Below, piece after piece: positions 38,401 through 47,686 of a stretch of 64,000 nt of DNA; the first letter of the stretch is position 1, and every line of letters begins with the position of its first letter. The notes beneath the pieces are model-generated. The model made no database searches. It was not told the DNA's origin and saw nothing but the letters and a program-made list of their open reading frames with translations. The stretch is from Oscillospiraceae bacterium (lineage in GTDB: Bacteria > Bacillota > Clostridia > Oscillospirales > CAG-272). The DNA lies in NCBI GenBank assembly GCA_015063805.1, contig SVTK01000002.1:108644-172643 (forward strand). The letters run 5' to 3'. A program made the translations under genes and the position numbers.

Positions 38401-38781
38401 TCAATACCGTATGATGTAGTACAGCACATAGCCCCAGTTTAACATTCCATGGAGAATAGCCCAACCGATAGAACCCCATTTGACATAGGAAATAACTACG
38501 GCTAAAATTGCGCCAAGGCTAACACAATCCTGCACTCCCTTTTGAGGGTCAATCTTAATCGCAAAATGGAAATGAGGCTTTCCCTTGCCGTAGATAATGC
38601 GCTCAACGGAAACATCCAAAATACTTGCTAACTGTGTGAGCGTATCGACATCAGGCTGCGTTTTCCCATTTTCCCAGTTTGATACTGCTTGGCGTGTTAC
38701 ATGGAGTTTTTCTGCCAGTTGTTCTTGTGACAGTTGTTTTTCTTGACGGAGCTTTTTTATGCTGTTGGCTACTTCGCTCAT
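38401..38781 (-). CDS. XRE-family HTH protein with C-terminal hydrophobic region
   Basis: IKKLRQEKQLSQEQLAEKLHVTRQAVSNWENGKTQPDVDTL; hydrophobic C-terminus. Confidence 0.88.
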   Translation of the reverse strand: MSEVANSIKKLRQEKQLSQEQLAEKLHVTRQAVSNWENGKTQPDVDTLTQLASILDVSVERIIYGKGKPHFHFAIKIDPQKGVQDCVSLGAILAVVISYVKWGSIGWAILHGMLNWGYVLYYIIRY

Positions 38782-38801
38782 CTTCATCACCTCGCCATTA
38801 G

Positions 38802-38830
38802 TATAGCATTGCCACGGCGTAAAGGCAAGC
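38802..38830 (-). promoter_or_regulatory. Putative promoter for the HTH gene
   Basis: TTGCCT -17- TATACT on minus strand, SD GAGGTG downstream. Confidence 0.5.
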
Positions 38831-38877
38831 AATAATTCATTGCGTAGGGAGAAATAGCCTGACTCAGATGCTTTTTC

Positions 38878-39654
38878 TCACGATCCCGTAGAGCGGTAGT
38901 GCAGGAGTCCAACCCGCCATACGAGGTAACATGGGACAAGAAACAGCAAAGCAAACAGCGGGCAAATGCGCCACAGAAGGCTGTCACTCTTCCCAAGCAG
39001 GGTGAGGAAAGGATAATAGAGGAAAAGGGCGATGGGCACCACAAAGGTGAGGAAGCGCAGCACCGCATCCCCGTAGACCGACAGGGGATAACGTCCAAAT
39101 TCCCGGCTGCCGTCAGTGAAGATATTCATCACCTCAAGGCCGTCCAGGGTGAAGAAACAGATCCCCGCGTAAAGCAGGAACAGCCCCGCGAACACCAAAC
39201 TTCCCGCCAAAATCATGCCGCAGAGGGTGGCAATATTGGCCGCATTCCAGTTCACCCCGCTGCGGGGGATGGCCCAGGCAAAGATCACCGCCGCGTGAAG
39301 CAGCCGTCCCAGGCGGGTGAAATCGATCTTCGATCCCAGCACCTGAAAGACGGGGGAACGGGGGCGCACCAGGATGCGGTCAAATTCCCCGTTGCCGATC
39401 ATGCGGGGAAAGGTGTCAAAGCCGCGGAAGAAGGTTTCGGCCAGGGAAAAGGCCATCAGCACCACGGCGTAGCACAGCGAAACCTCGGTATAGGTAAAGC
39501 CCTTCACGGTATTGAACCGGGTAAACATGACCCATATCCCGAGGAAGGTGGAAAAAGCGGTGAGGAACTGGCCGATCAAGGTCAGGAAAAAGGAGGTCTT
39601 GTACTGCATCTGACTCTTGAAATGGATGGCAAGGTAGCGCAGATAAAGCTTCAT
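38878..39654 (-). CDS. ABC-2 family transporter permease
   Basis: 258-aa multi-TM protein in operon with ATPase. Confidence 0.82.
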   Translation of the reverse strand: MKLYLRYLAIHFKSQMQYKTSFFLTLIGQFLTAFSTFLGIWVMFTRFNTVKGFTYTEVSLCYAVVLMAFSLAETFFRGFDTFPRMIGNGEFDRILVRPRSPVFQVLGSKIDFTRLGRLLHAAVIFAWAIPRSGVNWNAANIATLCGMILAGSLVFAGLFLLYAGICFFTLDGLEVMNIFTDGSREFGRYPLSVYGDAVLRFLTFVVPIALFLYYPFLTLLGKSDSLLWRICPLFALLFLVPCYLVWRVGLLHYRSTGS

Positions 39655-39658
39655 GCCC

Positions 39659-40480
39659 TCACCCCCCCTGCACGGCCACGCGGCGCAGGGCGTGGGCCAT
39701 GAGCAAGCGGCCGATCAGGATCAGGGCCGCGATCCAAAAGACCTGCAAAAGGATTCCCCGCCACATCTCCCCCCCGGACAGATGCCCCGAATAGATGCGG
39801 AAGGGCAGATTCTGCATGGCACCGAAGGGGGTGAGCTCGATCACACGGCGAAGGCCGTCGGGCATAAAGGGGATGGGAACAATCGCACCGCAGAGAAATT
39901 CTCCCATGGAGGTGGCGATGATCCGCACCCCCAGGGGATTCATGGTGTAGAAGGTCACGATGTAGATGAGCATACAGCAGGCCACCACCAGCACCAGAGC
40001 AAGCACCATGGTCAGGAGAAAGAGCAGGAATGCGCCGAAGGAAACGGGAAGTGTCAGCCCGTAGGGTGCAGGGAGGAAGGCGGCCACCACCAGAATCGGC
40101 AGACATCGAAGCACCACCCTGGCCGTCCGGGTAGCGAGGTTTTTGACAAACCACATCCGGTAGAGGTCCAGGGGGCGAACCAGTTCGTAGGCCACATTTC
40201 CATCCCGGATAGAAGCAAAGATGTCGGCATCCAAAAACCACAGCATGAACATGGTCAGAAAGGCCTGATTGAACCAAACGTAGACACTAATTTGCTCAAA
40301 CGCCATGGGAAAGGCGGTAGGATCGGCCTCGTAAAAGGCGGTGTACAACAGAAGATTCATGGCGCCCCAGGCAAACTGGGTCATGATTCCCGCCAGGGCC
40401 GCCACCCGGTACTGCATTCCCCCAAGGAACCGAAGGCGGAAAAAGCTGATATAAGGGCGAAGTTGAGGGGCGTGTGTCAT
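39659..40480 (-). CDS. ABC-2 family transporter permease
   Basis: 273-aa multi-TM protein; paired with the preceding permease. Confidence 0.82.
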   Translation of the reverse strand: MTHAPQLRPYISFFRLRFLGGMQYRVAALAGIMTQFAWGAMNLLLYTAFYEADPTAFPMAFEQISVYVWFNQAFLTMFMLWFLDADIFASIRDGNVAYELVRPLDLYRMWFVKNLATRTARVVLRCLPILVVAAFLPAPYGLTLPVSFGAFLLFLLTMVLALVLVVACCMLIYIVTFYTMNPLGVRIIATSMGEFLCGAIVPIPFMPDGLRRVIELTPFGAMQNLPFRIYSGHLSGGEMWRGILLQVFWIAALILIGRLLMAHALRRVAVQGG

Positions 40481-41466
40481 ATGCGGAACTCCTCGTAGAG
40501 GGAGACCACCAATTCCTCAGTGCTCTGCCCCGTCACCGACAGATCCCGCACGTCAATGTCCCGGGTCAGGCACTCAATGGCCGAGGACACCGAACGCAGG
40601 GCCGTATCCACCCCAAACTCGGCCCGTCCCTCGTCGGCCGAAAGCAGGGCAATTCCCCGGGGCAGAGGCCGTGCGGCGGGGGAGGTCGTCCCCGGCGCAA
40701 AGCAAACCGCAATGCGGCGCAGGGCAGAATGCTTGGCCTTCAGGGCATCCAGCGCGCCGTCAAGCAGGATCTTTCCCCGGCCGATAAGGATGATCCGCTC
40801 GGTCAGGGCTTCGATGTCCTGCATATCGTGGGTAGTAAGGATCACCGTGGTCCCCCGCTCCCGGTTAATGCGTCGAATAAAATCCCGCACCGCAAGTTTG
40901 GACACCGCATCCAGGCCGATGGTAGGCTCGTCCAGGAATAGAGTGCGGGGGCGGTGGATGAGAGATGCAGCAATCTCACAGCGCATCCGCTGACCAAGGC
41001 TGAGTTGGCGGGTGGGGGTGCGCAGAATCTCCCCCAGTTCCAGCAGGTCGCAGAGTTCATCCAGGTCAGCGCGGTACTGATGCTCCTCCACCCGGTAGAT
41101 ATCCCGAATCAGATCAAAGGAATCGATCACGGGCACATCCCACCACAGCTGGGAACGCTGGCCAAAGACCACGCCGATATTGGCCACATGGGCGCGTCGA
41201 TCCCGCCAGGGGACGCAGCCGTCTATGACGCAGCTGCCGCTGTCGGGGGTGAGAATGCCGCTCATCACCTTGATGGTGCTACTCTTCCCCGCCCCGTTTG
41301 GGCCGATGTAGCCCACCATCTCCCCGTCACCGATCCGAAAGGAAATGTCATCCAGAGCGTGGATCTCGGTATATTCACGGTGAAACAGTGCCCGCACCGC
41401 CTCCCCCATGCCCGCGTTTCGCCGCGCCACACGGAAAGTCTTGTGCAGATGGGACAGCTCGATCAT
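40477..41466 (-). CDS. ABC transporter ATP-binding protein
   Basis: GYIGPNGAGKSSTIKVMSGIL; LSLGQRMRCEIAASLIHRPRTLFLDEPTIGLD. Confidence 0.95.
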   Translation of the reverse strand: MIELSHLHKTFRVARRNAGMGEAVRALFHREYTEIHALDDISFRIGDGEMVGYIGPNGAGKSSTIKVMSGILTPDSGSCVIDGCVPWRDRRAHVANIGVVFGQRSQLWWDVPVIDSFDLIRDIYRVEEHQYRADLDELCDLLELGEILRTPTRQLSLGQRMRCEIAASLIHRPRTLFLDEPTIGLDAVSKLAVRDFIRRINRERGTTVILTTHDMQDIEALTERIILIGRGKILLDGALDALKAKHSALRRIAVCFAPGTTSPAARPLPRGIALLSADEGRAEFGVDTALRSVSSAIECLTRDIDVRDLSVTGQSTEELVVSLYEEFRI

Positions 41467-41537
41467 AGACTTACCTCCTTCAAAGCCGGATCGGGGGTGT
41501 CGTGCAGGACGCACGGCACCCCCAAATTCTTTTCCCC

Positions 41538-42341
41538 TTACAGGGGCTGATTCCAAACGTTCTTGAGCAGATACTGTATTACCAGGTCAGCCGCGGCGCA
41601 CAGCAGGAAGGGCACAATGAACACGCGGATAAAGTTCCGCACGATGCCCTTGATGTACAGGTAATTGGTCTCCCGCAGACGGGGATACCCGGACAGGTCC
41701 CCCGACTTGCGGGTGATATCTTCAATGAAGCTGGTATTCAGCTCAAACAGCGCCACGATTCCCGTTACCACCAGCATCAGGCAGGGGAGAATGGATGGGA
41801 TCTCCATAAAGAGATCGATAATGTAAAGAGAAGCGTGCACGATGACATAGAACCAAACCGCGCCGTGAGTCACGGTGATATTACCGGGCTGCTGACGGAA
41901 GGCCGCACCCATAACGCAGGAAATGACGATCACCGCAAGCATCAGCCAGGGGGCGATGAAGTTGTCGGAATAGTAGTCCAGTTCCCCGGTCTCCACCAGG
42001 TGACGGATCTCACGATCAACCAGGGGCATGGAAATAATGCCCGGCACCAGGGATATCGCCGCAGGAATGAGCAAAAAGCGCTTCTTGATATAGCGGCGAA
42101 CGGAATCTTCCACGCCGTCGTCGATATCATGATCCACGCAGTTGACCTTAAAGAGCCGCTCCTGCAGAATCATCAGAAAATAACCCGCAGTAAAGAAAAC
42201 AACAGCGGCAAGGGGCGTCAGATAACGTCCCCACAGGCCCACAGCGCGGTACATCACGGTGTAGCTGACGCTGACCAGGAGAGCCAGCGGTGCCACAAAG
42301 GAAGCGGCCAGATGAATCAGATGATAGCGTTTATTTTCCAT
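41538..42341 (-). CDS. Hypothetical multi-TM membrane protein
   Basis: 267 aa, several hydrophobic segments; tightly linked to the downstream and upstream genes. Confidence 0.7.
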   Translation of the reverse strand: MENKRYHLIHLAASFVAPLALLVSVSYTVMYRAVGLWGRYLTPLAAVVFFTAGYFLMILQERLFKVNCVDHDIDDGVEDSVRRYIKKRFLLIPAAISLVPGIISMPLVDREIRHLVETGELDYYSDNFIAPWLMLAVIVISCVMGAAFRQQPGNITVTHGAVWFYVIVHASLYIIDLFMEIPSILPCLMLVVTGIVALFELNTSFIEDITRKSGDLSGYPRLRETNYLYIKGIVRNFIRVFIVPFLLCAAADLVIQYLLKNVWNQPL

Positions 42342-42348
42342 CGTTTTC

Positions 42349-42807
42349 TCACTCCCCTTCCTCTACGGTGCGGATACGCAGGCGGGCGGCGGTTCTTCCC
42401 CGCTCGCCGGAGTTGTTGTCCACCACGGATCCCGTCAGGCTGTACACGATCAGCTCGGGGGACTCGATGGTCACCTTTCCCTCCCGCATCGCCATCACTT
42501 TATGGGTAAAGGTAATGGTTTCCTTGCCGTCAAGGGTACACATATGAGTGCGGTGGCGAGGCAGCGTGTCATCGCCATCCACAAAGGCAAGTTCATCGGG
42601 CAGATTGATATCCACGCGAAGAATCGGCACCGCCGTCACCTTGTCATTGAGCACCGTCACCTCCAGATCAAAGGTCTCACCAGGCTTGACAATGGCGGCG
42701 GAAAGCTTCATCTCGGCAAACAGCAGCTTGATCAACCGCTGTTCGGGCCGCCTGATCCAAACGAAATAGGTAATTGCAACGGCCAAAAGCACAGCCAAAA
42801 TAACCAT
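42349..42807 (-). CDS. TM-anchored protein resembling the N-terminal beta-sandwich of DUF58 proteins
   Basis: VKPGETFDLEVTVLNDKVTAVPILRVDINLPDELAF...REGKVTIESPELIVYSLTG; no DUF58 catalytic/vWA-like part. Confidence 0.55.
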   Translation of the reverse strand: MVILAVLLAVAITYFVWIRRPEQRLIKLLFAEMKLSAAIVKPGETFDLEVTVLNDKVTAVPILRVDINLPDELAFVDGDDTLPRHRTHMCTLDGKETITFTHKVMAMREGKVTIESPELIVYSLTGSVVDNNSGERGRTAARLRIRTVEEGE

Positions 42808-42848
42808 TTTGCATTCTCCTTTGTGCAAAAGACAATAGATATATTATA

Positions 42849-44489
42849 TCATGCGGGAGAGTCGGTGTCAATCCCTTTCCGGTTCCGTCTCCAAAACTGC
42901 GGGACGAGATAACTTCCCAAACACACCGCTGTCCCGGCCATACAGAGCCAAATCAGCAGGTTCCCCACCTGTGTGTAAAGGGTAAGGCGGGAATTGCACT
43001 CCACTTCAGCCGTAATTTGCCCTTGAGTAAGGGGCTCCAGGTCGCCCAACACCGTTCCCCGGGGGGTGATCACCGCGGAAATCCCCGTATTGGCGGCACG
43101 AATCACACTGCGTCGGGTTTCTACCGCACGCAGGACTGCCTGGCCGTGGTGCTGACGGAGGGCAGCAGAATCGGAAAACCAGTAGTCATTGGTGGAGACA
43201 GCCAGTACCTCTGCCCCCTGCCGCACGCTGTCCAGCGACAGCATCTCATAGATGGAGTCAAAGCAGATCAGCGATCCCACCTTCACGCCGGCGGCAGAAT
43301 GCACCGCGGCCTCCTTTCCCGCCGCAAGGTCGCCCCCCTCCGCCATCTGCAGCTGCGCCAAAGGCGGACAGACCGCACGGACAAGGTCGGCCATGGGCAG
43401 GTACTCCCCAAAAGGCACCAGGTGCCGCTTGGAATAAACGGTACCGTCCACGCCCCCATCGGGGGTGACGGTGACAACCGAATTCATCATTCCCTCAGGG
43501 GAAGCGGTAAAGCAGCCTACCAGCAAAGTAACGCCGTTCTCGGCGGCCAGGGCTTCGATATATTCCACCATCCACGGATACTTATGCAAAGTGTAAGGAA
43601 TGGTGCTTTCGGGCCACACCACCAGCTCAGCCCCCTGTGCGGCGGCCTCTCGGGTGAGGACCACATAGGCCTGCAGGGTCTCAGCCATGGCTTCCCCGCT
43701 CCATTTCACCGAGGTAGAAATGTTCCCCTGCGCAGCCGAAACGGTGATTGTGTCCCGATCCTCCGCTGCCGCTTCGTCCAAAAGGAAAAGGCCGCTTCCC
43801 ACCGCGAAGTTGACGCCGAATACCAAAAGGGCGGCGGTCAACCGTCGACCGGCGGCAGCAGGTTCCAGCAAAGCCGCGGCAATAAGCAGATTCACCGTCA
43901 GCAGCAGAAAGGTGATCAGATAACTCCCCAAGAGGGAAACCGTCTGGATCACGGGAAGCCAACGCACCTGTCCCAGGGCCAGCCGTCCCCAGGGAACGCC
44001 AATCCAGGTTTGGGTCTGCATCCACTCGAAAATGCACCAAACGGCGGCAATCAAGGGAATGCGCAGAGCGGGCAGACGGCGGCAGATCGGCGAACGGCAT
44101 ACCAGCCCGATCAGAGGGAATGCCGCCGCAAAAATTCCCCCGTGGAGCAGCGCCAGCCCGAAGCAAGCCACCGCCACCACCGCCGCCGCGGCGGCGGTGG
44201 GCATCCCGGTAAATTCCAGGGGATATAGATAGAAAAACCAGTGGTAGACGATGGCCTGAAAAACAAAGCAATACAAAAATCCCCAGGCATACATCCGACG
44301 CAAGGAGACGGGCTTCCCGTTCTTCCCTTCAGCCGAGATCAGCCGCAGGAGCACCGCCCCCATGGGCACAAGGGACACCCACTCCAGGGGCGCAAGGATG
44401 GGCCATATCAGCACTGCCCCCGTCGTAACAGCACTCAAAAGCAACAGCAGCGCCGGGCACCGGCGAACGGCATTTTTCATCCACATCAT
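42849..44489 (-). CDS. lnt: Apolipoprotein N-acyltransferase
   Basis: Multi-TM N-terminus + nitrilase fold: ELVVWPESTIPY, GSLICFDSIYEMLS. Confidence 0.92.
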   Translation of the reverse strand: MMWMKNAVRRCPALLLLLSAVTTGAVLIWPILAPLEWVSLVPMGAVLLRLISAEGKNGKPVSLRRMYAWGFLYCFVFQAIVYHWFFYLYPLEFTGMPTAAAAAVVAVACFGLALLHGGIFAAAFPLIGLVCRSPICRRLPALRIPLIAAVWCIFEWMQTQTWIGVPWGRLALGQVRWLPVIQTVSLLGSYLITFLLLTVNLLIAAALLEPAAAGRRLTAALLVFGVNFAVGSGLFLLDEAAAEDRDTITVSAAQGNISTSVKWSGEAMAETLQAYVVLTREAAAQGAELVVWPESTIPYTLHKYPWMVEYIEALAAENGVTLLVGCFTASPEGMMNSVVTVTPDGGVDGTVYSKRHLVPFGEYLPMADLVRAVCPPLAQLQMAEGGDLAAGKEAAVHSAAGVKVGSLICFDSIYEMLSLDSVRQGAEVLAVSTNDYWFSDSAALRQHHGQAVLRAVETRRSVIRAANTGISAVITPRGTVLGDLEPLTQGQITAEVECNSRLTLYTQVGNLLIWLCMAGTAVCLGSYLVPQFWRRNRKGIDTDSPA

Positions 44490-45445
44490 GAGAAATCGCG
44501 CACAAACCAGATCTTGTCGGGGGAAAGTCCTACTTCACGGCCCCGGAGATAGGACAGTGGTCCATCCTCCGCCGAGAAAGCAAAGCGGAGACGGTACGCG
44601 TAAAGAGCCTGGTACTTATACCCTTTCCGCTTATCCTCACGGTTTACCCCGTATTTGCCATCCCCCAGCAGGGGATGGCCGATGTGGGCAAGGTGGGCGC
44701 GGATCTGATGGGTGCGTCCGGTGATCAGCTCCACCTCCAGCAACGAAGCATCGTCCCGGGCAGCCAGGGTGACATAGCGGGTGATGATCTCCTTTGCCCC
44801 CCGGCGGCGCTCATCGGTAACGCTGACCGTATTGGCGGCGCTGTCCTTGATGAGCCAGCCGTGCAAAGTTGCCTCGGGCTTCTTGGGACGGCCGTGCACC
44901 GCACAGAGATAGAACTTGTCAATCTCTCCGCAGCGGATTTTTTCGTTCATAATCCGCAGAGCCTCGGCATTTTTCGCGGCCAGCACCAACCCGCCCGTAT
45001 TGCGGTCGATGCGGTTGCAGAGAGCGGGGGCAAAGGACTGCTCGGCGGCGGGATCATATTCCCCTTTTTGATGGAGGTAGGCCTGGATGTGCAGAATGAG
45101 GGTGTTCTCTCCCCCCTCGTCATCCTGATGTACCAGCACGCCGGGACGCTTGTTGAGCACCAGGATGTTCTCATCCTCATAGCAAATTTCCAGCTTGGGC
45201 TTGATGCGGTCGAGCGCCTCCGTGTCCTCCTCGGGCATCCCGAAAAACTCATCCCGGATGAAGAGCTGCAGGGTGTCCCCCGCGCAAAGGATCTCGTTCG
45301 GCGCGGTGCGGGCGCGGTTGCGCTTGATTTTCTTGGTGCGGATATATTTATACATCAGCGACTGGGGAAGTCCCCGCAGGGCCTTGGCTAGAAACTTATC
45401 CAGCCGCTGTCCTGCGTCGTTCTTGCCGATGACCAGTTCTCGCAT
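44486..45445 (-). CDS. RluA family pseudouridine synthase
   Basis: NRIDRNTGGLVLAAKN; GRTHQIRAHLAHIGHPLLGD; N-terminal S4-like domain. Confidence 0.94.
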   Translation of the reverse strand: MRELVIGKNDAGQRLDKFLAKALRGLPQSLMYKYIRTKKIKRNRARTAPNEILCAGDTLQLFIRDEFFGMPEEDTEALDRIKPKLEICYEDENILVLNKRPGVLVHQDDEGGENTLILHIQAYLHQKGEYDPAAEQSFAPALCNRIDRNTGGLVLAAKNAEALRIMNEKIRCGEIDKFYLCAVHGRPKKPEATLHGWLIKDSAANTVSVTDERRRGAKEIITRYVTLAARDDASLLEVELITGRTHQIRAHLAHIGHPLLGDGKYGVNREDKRKGYKYQALYAYRLRFAFSAEDGPLSYLRGREVGLSPDKIWFVRDFS

Positions 45446-45475
45446 AAAATTTCTCCTTTTGCCGCAAGCGACACG

Positions 45476-45509
45476 GGAGCGGCATCTGCCTGCTGGCAAA
45501 TGCCGCTCC
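45476..45509 (-). repeat. Intergenic stem-loop between upp and rluA
   Basis: 15-bp stem GGAGCGGCATTTGCC/GGCAGATGCCGCTCC, 4-nt loop, no T tract. Confidence 0.75.
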
Positions 45510-45528
45510 ACAGCTGTCCTGCAGCGAT

Positions 45529-46158
45529 TTATTTGGTTCCGAAGATACGGTCGCCCGCATCGCCCAGGCCGGGAACGATATAGGCGTGGTCGTTGAGACA
45601 CTCGTCCAGACTGGCGGTGTAGATATCCACATCGGGGTGATCTGCCATGACCTTGGCAACGCCCTCGGGAGCGGCCACCAGACACATCAGGCGAATATTA
45701 CGGCAACCCTTTTCCTTCAGCATCCGCAGGGCGTCGCTGGAGGAACCGCCGGTGGCCAGCATGGGATCCACCAAAATACAGATGCGCTCCTCAATGTCAA
45801 AGGGAAGCTTGCAGTAATACTCCACAGGCTGATGGGTATCGGGATCACGGTAAAGGCCAATATGACCAACCTTAGCCACAGGAATCAGGCTAAGAAGTCC
45901 GTCCACCATGCCCAGGCCCGCACGGAGAATAGGGATGATGGCCAACTTCTTGCCCGCGATCATTTTTGCCTTCATTTTGGTCAGGGGCGTTTCAATGGTA
46001 ACCTCCTCCAGGGGAAGGTCACGGGTCAGCTCGTAGCCCATCAGCATGGCAATTTCATTGAGCAGTTCGCGGAAATCCTTCGATCCGGTGCGCTTGCTGC
46101 GCATGATCGACAGCTTATGGGTAATCAGCGGATGATCGATGACATGAAGTTCGCTCAT
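45529..46158 (-). CDS. upp: Uracil phosphoribosyltransferase
   Basis: [53 protein letters not shown]. Confidence 0.97.
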   Translation of the reverse strand: MSELHVIDHPLITHKLSIMRSKRTGSKDFRELLNEIAMLMGYELTRDLPLEEVTIETPLTKMKAKMIAGKKLAIIPILRAGLGMVDGLLSLIPVAKVGHIGLYRDPDTHQPVEYYCKLPFDIEERICILVDPMLATGGSSSDALRMLKEKGCRNIRLMCLVAAPEGVAKVMADHPDVDIYTASLDECLNDHAYIVPGLGDAGDRIFGTK

Positions 46159-46201
46159 GGAAGTATCTCCTCTCGGTGATCAAATTTGACTTCTTACTGT
46201 T

Positions 46202-46230
46202 ATTATACTGCATCGTCCCCGTTTTTTCAA
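46202..46230 (-). promoter_or_regulatory. Sigma-A promoter of upp
   Basis: TTGAAA -17- TATAAT on minus strand. Confidence 0.75.
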
Positions 46231-46334
46231 GAGGATTTCACAAAAAACGGCGAGGAATTCACATTTTTCTCTTTATTTTTTCCCCATTTGCTGATAAAAT
46301 ATAAGAAAACGATGAAATGCGCAAAGGAGTCACC

Positions 46335-47660
46335 ATGTCCGTCACCGCAGGAATCTACACCTTGGGCTGCAAGGTCAATCAATACGAAAGCGAGGCCATC
46401 GCCGAGGGGCTGGCGGCAGAGGGGATCACCCTTCGTCCCCCTGATGAGGCCTGCACCCTCTACGTCATCAACACCTGCACCGTTACTGCCGAGAGCGACC
46501 GGAAGGCACGCCAGTTCATTCGCCGGGCTCTTGGCCACAACCCCGATGCCTTTGTCCTGGTCACCGGGTGTCTGGCCCAGGTGGATGCGGCACAGATTGC
46601 CGCCATCCCCGGGGTGGACTACATCTGCGGCAGCCGAAACAAGATGTCGGTCATTGCCGCGGCACGGGAACTGCTTGCCCGGGGACAGAAGAACCCTGCC
46701 CCCGTACTGGCCGTTCCCTCACTGGAGGATGCCCCCTTTGAGCCTATGCACATCACCCGCTTTGACCGTACCCGCGCCTATGTCAAGATTGAGGATGGGT
46801 GTGAGAGTCGATGTGCCTATTGCATCATTCCTCGGGCAAGGGGAAAAATCTGCTCCAAGGCCCCCGCTGATGTGCTGGCCCAGGTGCGCGCCCTGGCCGA
46901 AGGCGGGTGCCGCGAGGTGGTGCTCACCGGCATCGAGACCTCTGCCTACGGGCGGGATCTTGGGGACTACGGTCTGGCTGAACTCCTACGGGATCTGGAC
47001 AGAGAAAGCGGAATCGGCCGCATTCGCCTGGGCTCTCTTGACCCCGCCCTGATCCGCCCCGACTTTGTGGAGAAGATTGCGGCTCTGCCCACCCTCGCCC
47101 CCCACTTTCATCTTTCCCTGCAGAGCGGAGCCGATCACGTCCTGCGCCTGATGCGCCGCCGTTACTCCGCTGAGATGGCCTACGCCGCAGTGGAGCGTCT
47201 CCGCGCCGCTTTTCCCCGGCTGGGGCTCACCGCCGATGTGATCGTGGGCTTCCCAGGGGAGACCGAGGAGGATTTCCGGGAAAGCGCAGATTTCCTGCGC
47301 CGTGCCCGTTTCCTTGATGCTCATATTTTCGCCTATTCCCGCCGTCCCGGCACCGAAGCAGCCGAGATGGACGGACAGATTGACGAGGCGGTGAAGCGCC
47401 GTCGTTCGGCCGAACTGATCGCCGCGCAGGCAGAGCTTCATGCCGTTCTGCTGGATGATGTCGTTGCCGCCGCAGAGCCTGTACCCGTCCTCTTTGAGAC
47501 CCGCCACGGCAACCGCTTCCGCGGACACACCCCCACATTTTACGAGGTGGAGGTTATCTCCCCCGATATTGATCTGCGGGGAACTGAGCGAATCGTTCTC
47601 CCCACCGGTCATGACGGCGAGCGGCTGTCCGCTGACCTCCTTCCCTGTCCCAATCGCTGA
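46335..47660 (+). CDS. mtaB: tRNA (N6-threonylcarbamoyladenosine37-C2)-methylthiotransferase MtaB
   Basis: TLGCKVNQYESEAIAEGL; radical SAM CESRCAYCIIPRARG; TRAM-like C-term. Confidence 0.95.
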   Translation: MSVTAGIYTLGCKVNQYESEAIAEGLAAEGITLRPPDEACTLYVINTCTVTAESDRKARQFIRRALGHNPDAFVLVTGCLAQVDAAQIAAIPGVDYICGSRNKMSVIAAARELLARGQKNPAPVLAVPSLEDAPFEPMHITRFDRTRAYVKIEDGCESRCAYCIIPRARGKICSKAPADVLAQVRALAEGGCREVVLTGIETSAYGRDLGDYGLAELLRDLDRESGIGRIRLGSLDPALIRPDFVEKIAALPTLAPHFHLSLQSGADHVLRLMRRRYSAEMAYAAVERLRAAFPRLGLTADVIVGFPGETEEDFRESADFLRRARFLDAHIFAYSRRPGTEAAEMDGQIDEAVKRRRSAELIAAQAELHAVLLDDVVAAAEPVPVLFETRHGNRFRGHTPTFYEVEVISPDIDLRGTERIVLPTGHDGERLSADLLPCPNR

Positions 47661-47686
47661 AAATTCTCCACGAAAGGATGCCATCC

